Of a DNA stretch of 6,290 nucleotides, positions 1 to 6,290 are shown in pieces; positions within the stretch are counted from its first letter, which is position 1; each line of letters begins with the position of its first letter. This stretch comes from Gallionellaceae bacterium UBA5126. GTDB taxonomy: Bacteria > Pseudomonadota > Gammaproteobacteria > Burkholderiales > Gallionellaceae. The notes beneath the pieces were generated by a model. The model saw only the letters and a program-made list of their open reading frames with translations. It ran no database searches and was not told where the DNA came from. The position numbers and the translations under genes were made by a program. The stretch lies in NCBI GenBank assembly GCA_002414205.1, contig DHYQ01000068.1, forward strand, positions 1 through 6,290. Reading direction: 5' to 3'.

Positions 1-663
1 CTCACCGGCAAACAACGCCTGCCGGGGTTTAGTGGGGAGTGGGAGATAAAAACACTTGGCGACCTATTTACATTTAGCGGAGGCTATTCAGCCTCACGCG
101 ATCAACTATCCGTCGAAGGGCACTGTTACCTGCATTATGGCGATATACATGGCTCGTCCAAAACGTCCATCGATACAGAAGCTGACTATCAAGTGATTCC
201 CAAGCTCGACATCCCGTTGAAACAGGTTTCAACCAAATCCTTGCTTAAGGACGGCGATGTCGTATTTGTTGATGCGTCCGAAGATGACGAAGGGACGAGC
301 AAGCATGTCGTGGTGGTGAACAGGAACAACCTGCCGTTTATTTCCGGCCTACATACGATAGTTGCCAAGAGCAAGACTGATGAACTGGCTCATGAGTATC
401 GACATTACTGTTTTCAAACGCCCGCCATCCGCCAGCAATTTCTTTTCTACGCGGTGGGTACAAAGGTTTCCGGTATCAGCAAGACCAACATTCCGAAGTT
501 GATGCTGCCCGTGCCTTCAATCCTAGAGCAAACCGCCATCGCCGCCGTCCTCTCCGACATGGATGCAGAACTCGCCGCACTGGAAAAGCAACGCGACAAA
601 ACCAGCGCCGTAAAGCAAGGCATGATGCAGGAGTTACTGACCGGAAGGATACGGCTGCTATGA
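1..663 (+). CDS. hsdS: Type I restriction-modification specificity subunit HsdS, C-terminal half (5' end outside window)
   Basis: HsdS is the DNA-recognition subunit of a Type I RM enzyme. It binds two HsdM subunits, and HsdR joins to form the restriction complex. The frame is open from base 1, so the gene starts upstream. A GTG at 193 falls inside the domain and is not the real start. Visible residues 1-15 (LTGKQRLPGFSGEWE) are the typical end of the central conserved repeat. Residues about 16-172 form the second target-recognition domain, with the YGDIH motif at 46-50. Residues about 175-212 form the C-terminal helix that contacts HsdM (EQTAIAAVLSDMDAEL, then MMQELL). The end, LTGRIRL, repeats the LTGKQRL at the left edge, as expected for the internal duplication of HsdS. 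The visible 220 residues are about half a usual HsdS. The stop overlaps the next start as ATGA. The family call is secure; the DNA target cannot be read from sequence. Confidence 0.95.
   Translation, partial: LTGKQRLPGFSGEWEIKTLGDLFTFSGGYSASRDQLSVEGHCYLHYGDIHGSSKTSIDTEADYQVIPKLDIPLKQVSTKSLLKDGDVVFVDASEDDEGTSKHVVVVNRNNLPFISGLHTIVAKSKTDELAHEYRHYCFQTPAIRQQFLFYAVGTKVSGISKTNIPKLMLPVPSILEQTAIAAVLSDMDAELAALEKQRDKTSAVKQGMMQELLTGRIRLL
643..649 (+). promoter_or_regulatory. Shine-Dalgarno for the DUF1016 gene, inside the hsdS end
   Basis: GGAAGGA lies 10 bases before the ATG at 660 and within the last hsdS codons. It supports that start and suggests that the downstream gene is translated by coupling with hsdS. 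Confidence 0.5.
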
Positions 664-1703
664 CTGCTTCCACTTTGCATGATACAACCCTAGTCGCCGA
701 GGTTCTCCAACTGATCGACGGTGCGCGCCAGCGGGCGGCAGTGGCTGTCAATGCCGAATTAACGCTGCTGTATTGGCAAGTCGGAAAACGAATTCAGGAT
801 GAAATCCTCCGAGGCGAGCGCGCAGCGTATGGGCAACAGGTCGTGTCTATTCTGTCGGCGCGACTAACGGCGGAATACGGACGCGGCTGGGGAGAAAAAC
901 AGTTGCGGCATTGTCTCCGCGCTGCGGAGACTTTTTCGGATGAAACGATTTTCTCTGCACTGCGGAGAGAATTGAGCTGGACGCACATCAAGACGCTGAT
1001 GTATCTGGATGAGCCGCTGAAACGGGATTTTTATATCGAGTTGTGTCGGCTTGAAGGCTGGTCATCGCGCCAGTTGCAAGAACGGATGCAGTCGATGCTG
1101 TTCGAGCGTTCAGCGATCTCGAAGCAACCGGAGGAAACTTTGCGGCATGATTTGCAGGTGCTGCGCACTGAGTCCAAACCTTCGCCCGCGCTGCTGCTGA
1201 AAGATCCCTATTTACTGGATTTTCTGGGTCTCAATGATCGCTATCTGGAGAAAGATCTGGAAGAGGCGATTCTGCGGGAAATCGAGAATGTTTTGCTGGA
1301 ACTCGGCGCGGGCTTTACCTTCGTGGCGCGGCAGAAGCGGGTGCAGATTGACGATGACGATTTCTACATCGACCTGCTGTTTTACAACCGCAAGCTCAAG
1401 CGATTGGTGGCTGTAGATTTGAAAGTGGGCGAGTTTCGAGCCGAATATAAGGGGCAGATGGAGCTTTACCTGCGCTGGCTGGCCAAGCATGAACAAGAAC
1501 CGGACGAAGCACCGCCGCTGGGCATCATTTTGTGTACTGGGAAAAAACACGAGCAGATCGAGCTGCTAGAACTGGACAAAAGCGGCATCCATGTGGCCGA
1601 GTATTTGACGGTGCTGCCGCCGCGCGAAATGTTGCAGCACAAGTTGCAGCAATCCATCGAAATTGCCCGGCAGCGTTTGATGCGGGATAAGGAGTTGCCA
1701 TGA
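660..1703 (+). CDS. DUF1016/YhcG-family PD-(D/E)xK nuclease domain protein
   Basis: This 347-residue protein has the two-part layout of the YhcG/DUF1016 family. Residues about 10-165 are a helical N-terminal domain ([10 protein letters not shown] at 36-45, [11 protein letters not shown] at 73-83, [10 protein letters not shown] at 105-114). Residues about 180-340 are a PD-(D/E)xK nuclease fold. The nuclease core is visible: D238 in [10 protein letters not shown], the D253-L254-K255 triad portion in [10 protein letters not shown], and EYKGQM at 262-267. The active site therefore looks intact, with Asp in the usual Glu/Asp position. An acidic run, DDDD at 231-234, precedes the first catalytic strand. 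The start is fixed by the ATGA overlap with hsdS and a GGAAGGA site; the stop overlaps hsdR as ATGA. Members of this family are known near Type I RM genes and other mobile or defence loci, but their substrate is not established. A role as an accessory nuclease in this RM module is inference from coupling. Confidence 0.92.
   Translation: MTASTLHDTTLVAEVLQLIDGARQRAAVAVNAELTLLYWQVGKRIQDEILRGERAAYGQQVVSILSARLTAEYGRGWGEKQLRHCLRAAETFSDETIFSALRRELSWTHIKTLMYLDEPLKRDFYIELCRLEGWSSRQLQERMQSMLFERSAISKQPEETLRHDLQVLRTESKPSPALLLKDPYLLDFLGLNDRYLEKDLEEAILREIENVLLELGAGFTFVARQKRVQIDDDDFYIDLLFYNRKLKRLVAVDLKVGEFRAEYKGQMELYLRWLAKHEQEPDEAPPLGIILCTGKKHEQIELLELDKSGIHVAEYLTVLPPREMLQHKLQQSIEIARQRLMRDKELP
913..936 (+). 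terminator. Intragenic intrinsic-terminator-like hairpin plus T5 tract
   Basis: GTCTCCGC (913-920) pairs perfectly with GCGGAGAC (924-931) across a 3-base GCT loop, giving an 8-bp GC-rich stem followed directly by TTTTT (932-936). This is the shape of a weak Rho-independent terminator, but it lies inside the DUF1016 coding region (codons for LRAAETF). The T tract is short and translating ribosomes would normally mask the hairpin. Any role would be attenuation or polarity upstream of hsdR. Function is unproven and it may be a coding coincidence. Confidence 0.3.
1689..1694 (+). promoter_or_regulatory. Shine-Dalgarno for hsdR, inside the DUF1016 gene end
   Basis: AAGGAG lies 5 bases before the ATG at 1700, within the last codons of the DUF1016 gene. 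It is a strong site and supports the chosen hsdR start. Confidence 0.65.
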
Positions 1704-4700
1704 GTTCCGTCGGACAAATCGAGCGCGCCACGCAAAATCGCGTAGTGAAACTGTTTCAGTCGGCATTGGGCTATGACTATCTGGGCGACTGGAGCGACCG
1801 GGTAAACACTCGCAATATCGACGATGCGCTGGCGCGGCAGTTCCTCAAGCAGCGCGGCTACGACGATGCGCTGGCTACCCGTGCCTTGCATCAGCTCAAC
1901 AAGGTGGCGGGCGACCAGACCAAGCGCCTGTACGACAGCAACAAGGCCGTGTACGAGCTGCTGCGCTATGGGGTGAAGGTCAAAGCCGAGGTGGGCGAGA
2001 ACACCCAAACGGTGTGGCTGATCGACTGGCAGCATCCGCTCAATAATCACTTTGCCATTGCCGAAGAGGTAACGGTCAAAGGCGCGGATGCCAAGGCCAA
2101 CACCAAACGTCCCGATGTGGTGATTTACGTCAACGGCATCGCCCTTGGCGTGTTGGAGCTGAAGCGTTCTACCGTGTCGGTGTCGGAGGGCATACGGCAG
2201 AATCTGGACAACCAGAAGAAGATTTTCATTCAGCCCTATTTCACCACCATGCAGCTCGTTATGGCGGGGAACGATACCGAAGGGCTGCGCTACGGCACGA
2301 TAGAGACCCCAGAGAAGTATTACCTGACATGGAAGCAGGACAGCACCATTGAGAACCTGCTCGACCGCCACCTGACCCAGCTTTGCGAGAAGGCCAAGTT
2401 CCTTGAGCACATTCACGATTTCGTGGTGTTCGATGCGGGTAGGAAGAAGCTGTGCCGCCATAACCAATACTTTGGCATCAAGGCCGCGCAAGCGCATATC
2501 AAGCGACGCGAGGGCGGCATCATCTGGCACACCCAAGGCAGCGGCAAGAGTCTGACGATGGTGTGGCTGGCGAAGTGGATACGTGAGAATGTTGCCGATG
2601 CGCGGGTGGTCATCATCACTGACCGCACCGAACTCGATCAGCAAATTGAAACGGTATTCAAGGGCGTGGATGAGCAAATTCAGCGTGCCGGAAGTGGCGC
2701 AGATTTGATCGCCAAACTCAATGCGCCCAATCCGTGGTTGCTGTGTTCGTTGGTGCATAAGTTCGCGGGCAAGGATAACGAAGCGCAGGACGGCAATATC
2801 GAGGACTTCATTGCCGAGATGAAGCGCAACCTGCCCGCCGACTTCAAGGCCAAGGGCGATCTGTATGTGTTTGTGGATGAGTGCCACCGCACCCAGAGCG
2901 GCGAGTTGCACAAGGCGATGAAAACCTTGCTGCCGAATGCGCTGTTCATCGGCTTCACCGGCACACCGCTGCTGAAGGCGGACAAGCAAAAGAGCATTGA
3001 GGTTTTCGGTGGTTACATCCATACCTACAAGTTCGACGAGGCGGTGCGCGACAAGGTAGTGCTGGATTTGCGCTATGAGGCGCGGGACATTGACCAGACG
3101 CTAGGCTCGACCCAAAAAATCGACCAGTGGTTTGCCGCCAAAACCGTCGGTTTGACCGACATTGCGCTGGCACAGCTCAAGAAAAAATGGGGCAGTATGC
3201 AGAAGCTGCTCAGTTCCAAATCGCGCTTGGAGAAAATCGTCGCCGACATCCTGATGGATATGTCCAACAAAGACCGCCTGCAAAGCGGGCGCGGCAACGC
3301 CATGCTGGTGACGAGCAGCGTGTATGAAGCCTGCAAGTGCTACGAGTTGTTTGAGCAACAAGGCGAACTGAAAGGCAAGTGCGCCATCGTCACTTCTTAT
3401 GCGCCGTCATCCGCCGACATCAAGGGCGAAGAGACTGGCGAAGGCTTGACCGAGAAGCTGCGCAAGTACGAAATTTACAACCGAATGCTGGGCGACCAGA
3501 CGGCGGAAGACTTTGAGAAAGAGGTTAAAGACAAGTTCATCAAGCAGCCCGCGCAGATGAAACTGCTCATCGTGGTGGACAAGCTGCTGACCGGCTTCGA
3601 TGCGCCGTCGGCCACTTATCTCTACATCGACAAGCAGATGCGTGACCACGGGTTGTTTCAGGCAATTTGCCGGGTTAACCGGCTGGATGGTGATGACAAG
3701 GAATACGGTTACATCGTCGATTACAAAGACCTGTTCAAGCGTTTGGGCACGGCGATCCACGATTACACCTCTGGGGCGCTGGATGCCTATGACAAGGATG
3801 ACGTGGCAGGGCTGCTGAAAGACCGGCTGGAGATGGCGAAGCAGCGGCTGGAAGAGGCGCGGGAAGCCATCAAGGCATTGTGCGAACCCGTTGCTTCTCC
3901 CAAAGATACCTTGGCTTATCAGCATTATTTTTGCGGTAGCGACATCACCGACAAGCTGCAACTCAAGGCGAATGAAACCAAGCGGGTGAATCTGTATAAA
4001 TACACCGTGTCGCTGATCCGCGCCTATGCGGACATTGCCAATGAAATGTCGGAGGCGGGATACCGTGTTGCCGAGATTGAGCAGATCAAAGCCGAGGTTG
4101 ATCACTTTGAAAAGGTGCGCAACGAAATCAAACTAATGAGTGCAGACTACATCGACCTGAAGGTGTACGAGCCAGCCATGCGCCACCTGATTGATACCTA
4201 TGTTCGCGCTGAAGACAGCGAGAAGATTTCTGCCTTCGACGATATGAGTCTGGTGCAAATGCTCGTGGAGCGCGGCGTGGATGCGCTGGACAATTTGCCC
4301 AAGGGCATCCGCGAGAGCAAGGCGGCGGTGGCCGAGACCATCGAGAATAATCTGCGCCGCGTCATCATCGACGAGCAGCCGATCAATCCCAAGTATTTTG
4401 ATTCGATGTCCGAGCTGTTGGAGACGCTGATTAAGCAGCGGCGTGAAGAAGCGCTGGAATATGAGCAGTACCTTGCGAAGATCATGGCATTGGCGCAGCA
4501 AATTCAGCAGCCAGCCGGTGGCACCGATTATCCGTCAACGCTGAACTCCAACGCCAAGCGGGCTTTGTACGACAACCTTGGCAAAGACGCAGACTTGGCT
4601 TTGGCGGTGGACGCTGCTGTGCAGTCCACCAAGAAAGACGGCTGGCGTGGCCACAAGGTAAAGGAAAAAGAGGTGCGCTACGCGGTGAAGCGTGTGCTGA

Positions 4701-4759
4701 ATGAGGATGCACTGGCCGAGACCATCTTTGAGTTGGTGAAGAATCAGCATGACTACTGA
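1700..4759 (+). CDS. hsdR: Type I restriction enzyme subunit HsdR (nuclease and ATP-dependent translocase)
   Basis: HsdR drives ATP-dependent DNA translocation and cleavage of unmodified DNA in the HsdR-HsdM-HsdS complex. The 1019 residues are close to the length of the EcoR124I-type (IC) subunit. Domains in order: an N-terminal nuclease at about 1-215 with the PD-(D/E)xK set P138-D139 and E153-L154-K155 (GVLELKRS); helicase lobe 1 at about 255-440 with Walker A GSGKS at 280-284, motif Ia-like TDRTELDQQ at 307-315, motif II DECH at 393-396 and motif III-like GFTGTP at 418-423; helicase lobe 2 at about 530-690 with KLLTGFDAP at 628-636 and motif VI-like QAICRVNRL at 654-662; then a long helical C-terminal region at about 690-1019 resembling DUF3387-type HsdR tails. 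Downstream of K155, where EcoR124I-like enzymes have QxxxY, the sequence reads QNLDN (167-171); I treat this as subfamily variation. No frameshift or missing catalytic motif is seen. The ATG is set by the ATGA overlap and the AAGGAG site. The gene overlaps the metallopeptidase gene by 11 bases. Confidence 0.97.
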   Translation: MSSVGQIERATQNRVVKLFQSALGYDYLGDWSDRVNTRNIDDALARQFLKQRGYDDALATRALHQLNKVAGDQTKRLYDSNKAVYELLRYGVKVKAEVGENTQTVWLIDWQHPLNNHFAIAEEVTVKGADAKANTKRPDVVIYVNGIALGVLELKRSTVSVSEGIRQNLDNQKKIFIQPYFTTMQLVMAGNDTEGLRYGTIETPEKYYLTWKQDSTIENLLDRHLTQLCEKAKFLEHIHDFVVFDAGRKKLCRHNQYFGIKAAQAHIKRREGGIIWHTQGSGKSLTMVWLAKWIRENVADARVVIITDRTELDQQIETVFKGVDEQIQRAGSGADLIAKLNAPNPWLLCSLVHKFAGKDNEAQDGNIEDFIAEMKRNLPADFKAKGDLYVFVDECHRTQSGELHKAMKTLLPNALFIGFTGTPLLKADKQKSIEVFGGYIHTYKFDEAVRDKVVLDLRYEARDIDQTLGSTQKIDQWFAAKTVGLTDIALAQLKKKWGSMQKLLSSKSRLEKIVADILMDMSNKDRLQSGRGNAMLVTSSVYEACKCYELFEQQGELKGKCAIVTSYAPSSADIKGEETGEGLTEKLRKYEIYNRMLGDQTAEDFEKEVKDKFIKQPAQMKLLIVVDKLLTGFDAPSATYLYIDKQMRDHGLFQAICRVNRLDGDDKEYGYIVDYKDLFKRLGTAIHDYTSGALDAYDKDDVAGLLKDRLEMAKQRLEEAREAIKALCEPVASPKDTLAYQHYFCGSDITDKLQLKANETKRVNLYKYTVSLIRAYADIANEMSEAGYRVAEIEQIKAEVDHFEKVRNEIKLMSADYIDLKVYEPAMRHLIDTYVRAEDSEKISAFDDMSLVQMLVERGVDALDNLPKGIRESKAAVAETIENNLRRVIIDEQPINPKYFDSMSELLETLIKQRREEALEYEQYLAKIMALAQQIQQPAGGTDYPSTLNSNAKRALYDNLGKDADLALAVDAAVQSTKKDGWRGHKVKEKEVRYAVKRVLNEDALAETIFELVKNQHDY

Positions 4760-5489
4760 TACCCACCAAATCACGGTGAGCGATTTGACTGTGGATGTGG
4801 TGCGCAAGGACATCAAACATCTGCACATCGCGGTGTATCCGCCCACTGGACGGGTGCGTGTCGCGGCCCCGTTGCGTGTCAATGATGATGCAGTACGTTT
4901 GGCGGTGATTGCGCGATTGGCGTGGATCAAGCGTCAGCGCACCAAGTTCACCAGCCAGGCGCGACAGTCAGAGCGCGAATACGTGTCGGGCGAAAGTCAT
5001 TATTTCCAAGGCCATCGTTACCGGCTGAACGTCATCTACCAAGCCGGTGTGCCACGAGTCGCCATTCGCAATAAGTCCACGCTTGATTTGAGTGTGCGCG
5101 AGGGGAGTCAACGTGCACAGCGTGAGGCGGTACTCCTGGGGTGGTATCGCCAATACTTGCAGGCGTTGGTACCGGAATTGCTTGCCAAGTGGGAGCCGGT
5201 CATCGGCGTGAAAGTGGCGGACTGGCGCGTAAAACAGATGAAAACCAAATGGGGAACGTGCAATATTGAGGCAGGTCGTATCTGGCTCAATCTGGAACTC
5301 GCCAAGAAGCCGATAGCCTGCGTAGAGTATGTCCTCGTGCACGAGTTGGTGCATCTGCTGGAGAGACATCACAACGAACGCTTCACCGAGCTGATGAGTA
5401 CGTATATGCCGCAGTGGGCGTTATACCGGGACGTGCTCAATCGGTCAGTGTTAGGGCATGAGACGTGGGGCTGCCAAGTGCCTCTGTAA
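4749..5489 (+). CDS. YgjP/DUF45 (SprT-like) zinc metallopeptidase family protein
   Basis: This 246-residue protein matches the YgjP/DUF45 family of predicted zinc metallopeptidases. Residues about 15-115 are the beta-rich N-terminal part ([13 protein letters not shown] at 29-41, GHRYRL at 88-93). Residues about 120-235 are the peptidase part, with the family signature MKTKWGTCN at 164-172, [11 protein letters not shown] at 178-188 and the zinc motif H198-E199-L-V-H202. H208 in RHHNERF is the likely third ligand, giving HExxH-x5-H. No signal peptide or membrane segment is visible, so it should be cytoplasmic. The start is the ATG overlapping the hsdR end by 11 bases; upstream Shine-Dalgarno pairing is weak, so translation probably depends on coupling to hsdR. 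Genes of this family are often found beside hsdR. Whether they cut an RM subunit, a phage protein or a DNA-bound protein is not known. The catalytic residues appear complete. Confidence 0.93.
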   Translation: MTTDTHQITVSDLTVDVVRKDIKHLHIAVYPPTGRVRVAAPLRVNDDAVRLAVIARLAWIKRQRTKFTSQARQSEREYVSGESHYFQGHRYRLNVIYQAGVPRVAIRNKSTLDLSVREGSQRAQREAVLLGWYRQYLQALVPELLAKWEPVIGVKVADWRVKQMKTKWGTCNIEAGRIWLNLELAKKPIACVEYVLVHELVHLLERHHNERFTELMSTYMPQWALYRDVLNRSVLGHETWGCQVPL

Positions 5490-5494
5490 CAAGC

Positions 5495-5553
5495 CGCCTG
5501 CGCCTTGTGGACGGGGGGGCTGATTGCTTAGAACAGGTTCTTAGGCGCAGGTG
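5495..5553 (+). repeat. Inverted repeat after the metallopeptidase gene
   Basis: CCTGCGCCT (5497-5505) is the exact reverse complement of AGGCGCAGG (5543-5551). A G-U and a C-G pair extend the stem to 11 bp (5495-5505 with 5543-5553). The loop is 37 bases and includes a short AGAA/TTCT hairpin (5530-5541). It begins 6 bases after the stop codon at 5487-5489. It could be an RNA 3'-end stabiliser or part of a termination region, but no T tract follows, so it is not a classic intrinsic terminator. Confidence 0.45.
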
Positions 5554-5566
5554 AGTGGCACTGCCT

Positions 5567-5598
5567 CCCCCTGACTGGGGGTTGGGTGTGTAACCCGA
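5567..5598 (+). repeat. Two adjacent small GC-rich hairpins
   Basis: CCCCC (5567-5571) pairs with GGGGG (5577-5581) around a 5-base TGACT loop. Directly after it, TTGGGT (5582-5587) pairs with ACCCGA (5593-5598) around GTGTA, with one U-G pair. Together with the preceding inverted repeat these may form the 3' structure of the RM transcript. No strong T tract follows on the + strand, so a terminator call is only tentative. Confidence 0.35.
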
Positions 5599-5805
5599 AC
5601 GGGGCATTACGCATTATCACTTGCTTATATATCATGTCGCGCCTTGGTAAGTTTGTCGGGTATGTGGTCGATACAAGGTGGAAAAAATGATGAACACATT
5701 CCCTATTGTTTGAATTCCCGCCGCTGTGCCGCCTGTTAACGACTTGTTGGGTCGCTGTCCGGGTTGGTTTTTCCGGGGTCTGGGCTTCAGCCAAGTTGCC
5801 ATTTC

Positions 5806-5811
5806 TATAAC
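5806..5811 (+). promoter_or_regulatory. Possible -10 element for the oxidoreductase gene
   Basis: TATAAC matches five of six bases of the sigma70 -10 consensus and lies 24 bases before the ATG at 5836, which would give a very short leader containing the Shine-Dalgarno. No good -35 hexamer sits at 16-18 bases upstream, so this is weak evidence. Confidence 0.2.
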
Positions 5812-5820
5812 CAGCCTTGC

Positions 5821-5830
5821 AGGAGAGGAG
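5821..5830 (+). promoter_or_regulatory. Tandem Shine-Dalgarno AGGAG-AGGAG
   Basis: Two head-to-tail AGGAG copies end 10 and 5 bases before the ATG at 5836. Both spacings are usable by ribosomes. This decides the start of the oxidoreductase gene and suggests strong translation. Confidence 0.75.
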
Positions 5831-5835
5831 CGAGC

Positions 5836-6290
5836 ATGTCGCGGATTGTTATTCTGGGAGCGGGGATTGCGGGTCATACCGCCGCCCGTTATCTCAACAA
5901 GTGGATCGGTAAACAGCACGAAGTGATCGTGGTGTCGCCCAACTCGAAATGGAACTGGATTCCGTCCAATATCTGGGTCGGCGTCGGTCAAATGACCGAA
6001 AAAGACGTCACTTTTGATCTGGCCGAGTTGTATGCCAAAACCAACGTCAAATTCCATCAAGCCAAGGCTTTGTCCATCCACCCTGAAGGTGACGCCAGCA
6101 GTGCGACACCCTTTGTGAGCGTGGAATACACCCGCGCCGATAAGGCGGGTGTGCAGGAAAAAATCAGCTACGACTATCTGATTAACGCCACCGGGCCGAA
6201 GCTGAATTTTGGTGCGACCGAAGGCTTGGGCCCCGATCATGGGCATACCGTTTCTGTCTGCACCTACGGTCATGCCAAGGAAGCCAACGA
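5836..6290 (+). CDS. FAD/NAD(P)-dependent oxidoreductase, sulfide:quinone oxidoreductase-like (3' end outside window)
   Basis: The frame starts at an ATG behind a tandem Shine-Dalgarno and is open to the right edge (151 full codons). It begins with the Rossmann FAD-binding motif G8-A-G-I-A-G13 (MSRIVILGAGIAG) followed by EVIVVSP at 29-35. PSNIWVGVG at 43-51 resembles the PSNPWVGVG segment I recall from sulfide:quinone oxidoreductases. The second nucleotide-binding signature is YLINATGPKL at 114-123. C142, in SVCTYGHA, lies where a conserved SQR cysteine is expected; it is the only cysteine visible. The other SQR cysteines and the membrane-binding C-terminus lie beyond the window, so true SQR activity, a flavocytochrome c sulfide dehydrogenase-like role and a type II NADH dehydrogenase-like role cannot be separated; the SQR group fits best. 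The gene has its own leader and is probably functionally unrelated to the RM operon. Confidence 0.85.
   Translation, partial: MSRIVILGAGIAGHTAARYLNKWIGKQHEVIVVSPNSKWNWIPSNIWVGVGQMTEKDVTFDLAELYAKTNVKFHQAKALSIHPEGDASSATPFVSVEYTRADKAGVQEKISYDYLINATGPKLNFGATEGLGPDHGHTVSVCTYGHAKEAN

Larger units (their letters stand above)
5490..5835. other. Intergenic region between the RM operon and the oxidoreductase gene
   Basis: These 346 bases contain no convincing protein gene. The left third is GC-rich, with a G7 run (5513-5519) and the inverted repeats listed separately. The middle (5611-5715) is more AT-rich and has only very short open frames. The right end carries a possible -10 element and a tandem Shine-Dalgarno sequence for the next gene. 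This is the natural place for the RM operon to end and a new transcript to begin. I see no direct repeats or integrase-type site marking an island border. Confidence 0.75.

Noticed and set aside
193..663. Treating the GTG at 193 as an independent start giving a 156-residue protein
   Set aside because: The same frame is open to base 1 and encodes conserved HsdS sequence upstream, so this is internal to hsdS.
1466..3022. 518-codon open frame on the - strand across the DUF1016-hsdR junction
   Set aside because: It lies opposite two clearly real genes with intact motifs, and its product has no recognisable domain and the skewed Leu/His/Gln content typical of antisense reading of codon-biased genes.
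3407..4105. 232-codon open frame on the - strand inside hsdR
   Set aside because: Antisense shadow of the helicase region of hsdR; no family resemblance in the translation.
5740..5772. Possible terminator before the T5 tract at 5768-5772
   Set aside because: The only stem nearby is CGAC/GTCG (4 bp, 7-base loop), and it is separated from the T tract by 13 bases.
5726..5926. 66-codon + strand frame entering the oxidoreductase gene
   Set aside because: It overlaps the start of the oxidoreductase in another frame, and its translation shows no recognisable domain.
5632..6273. 213-codon open frame on the - strand across the intergenic region and the oxidoreductase gene
   Set aside because: Most of it is antisense to the FAD-binding protein, whose Rossmann motif and strong Shine-Dalgarno mark the true strand.

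Overview
The window is bacterial chromosome, densely coded on the + strand, and carries the 3' part of a Type I restriction-modification (RM) locus followed by the start of an unrelated redox gene. The protein styles and the moderately GC-rich codon use suggest a beta- or gammaproteobacterium. The flavoprotein at the right edge resembles sulfide:quinone oxidoreductases, which would fit a sulfur- or iron-oxidising lineage. That lineage guess is inference only.

Layout: (1) 1-663, the C-terminal half of hsdS, cut by the left edge, with the second target-recognition domain and the C-terminal conserved helix. (2) 660-1703, a DUF1016/YhcG-family PD-(D/E)xK nuclease inserted between hsdS and hsdR. 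(3) 1700-4759, a complete 1019-residue hsdR with intact nuclease and helicase motifs. (4) 4749-5489, a YgjP/DUF45-type zinc metallopeptidase. (5) 5490-5835, a 346-base gap with inverted repeats, a possible promoter and a tandem Shine-Dalgarno sequence. (6) 5836-6290, the first 151 codons of an FAD/NAD(P)-dependent oxidoreductase that runs off the right edge.

Genes 1-4 overlap head to tail (4, 4 and 11 bases), so they almost certainly form one translationally coupled transcript. hsdM is expected just upstream, outside the window. HsdS with HsdM would methylate the recognition site, and adding HsdR gives the restriction complex. The DUF1016 nuclease and the metallopeptidase are accessory proteins with no established role in this complex. 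Their tight coupling suggests they belong to the same defence module.

The most notable points are the compound S-nuclease-R-peptidase operon and a terminator-like hairpin with a T5 tract inside the DUF1016 gene, whose 5' arm has a second possible partner 38 bases downstream of the first. No tRNA, rRNA, CRISPR array or insertion sequence was seen. The individual protein families are known, so I do not claim a wholly new system.
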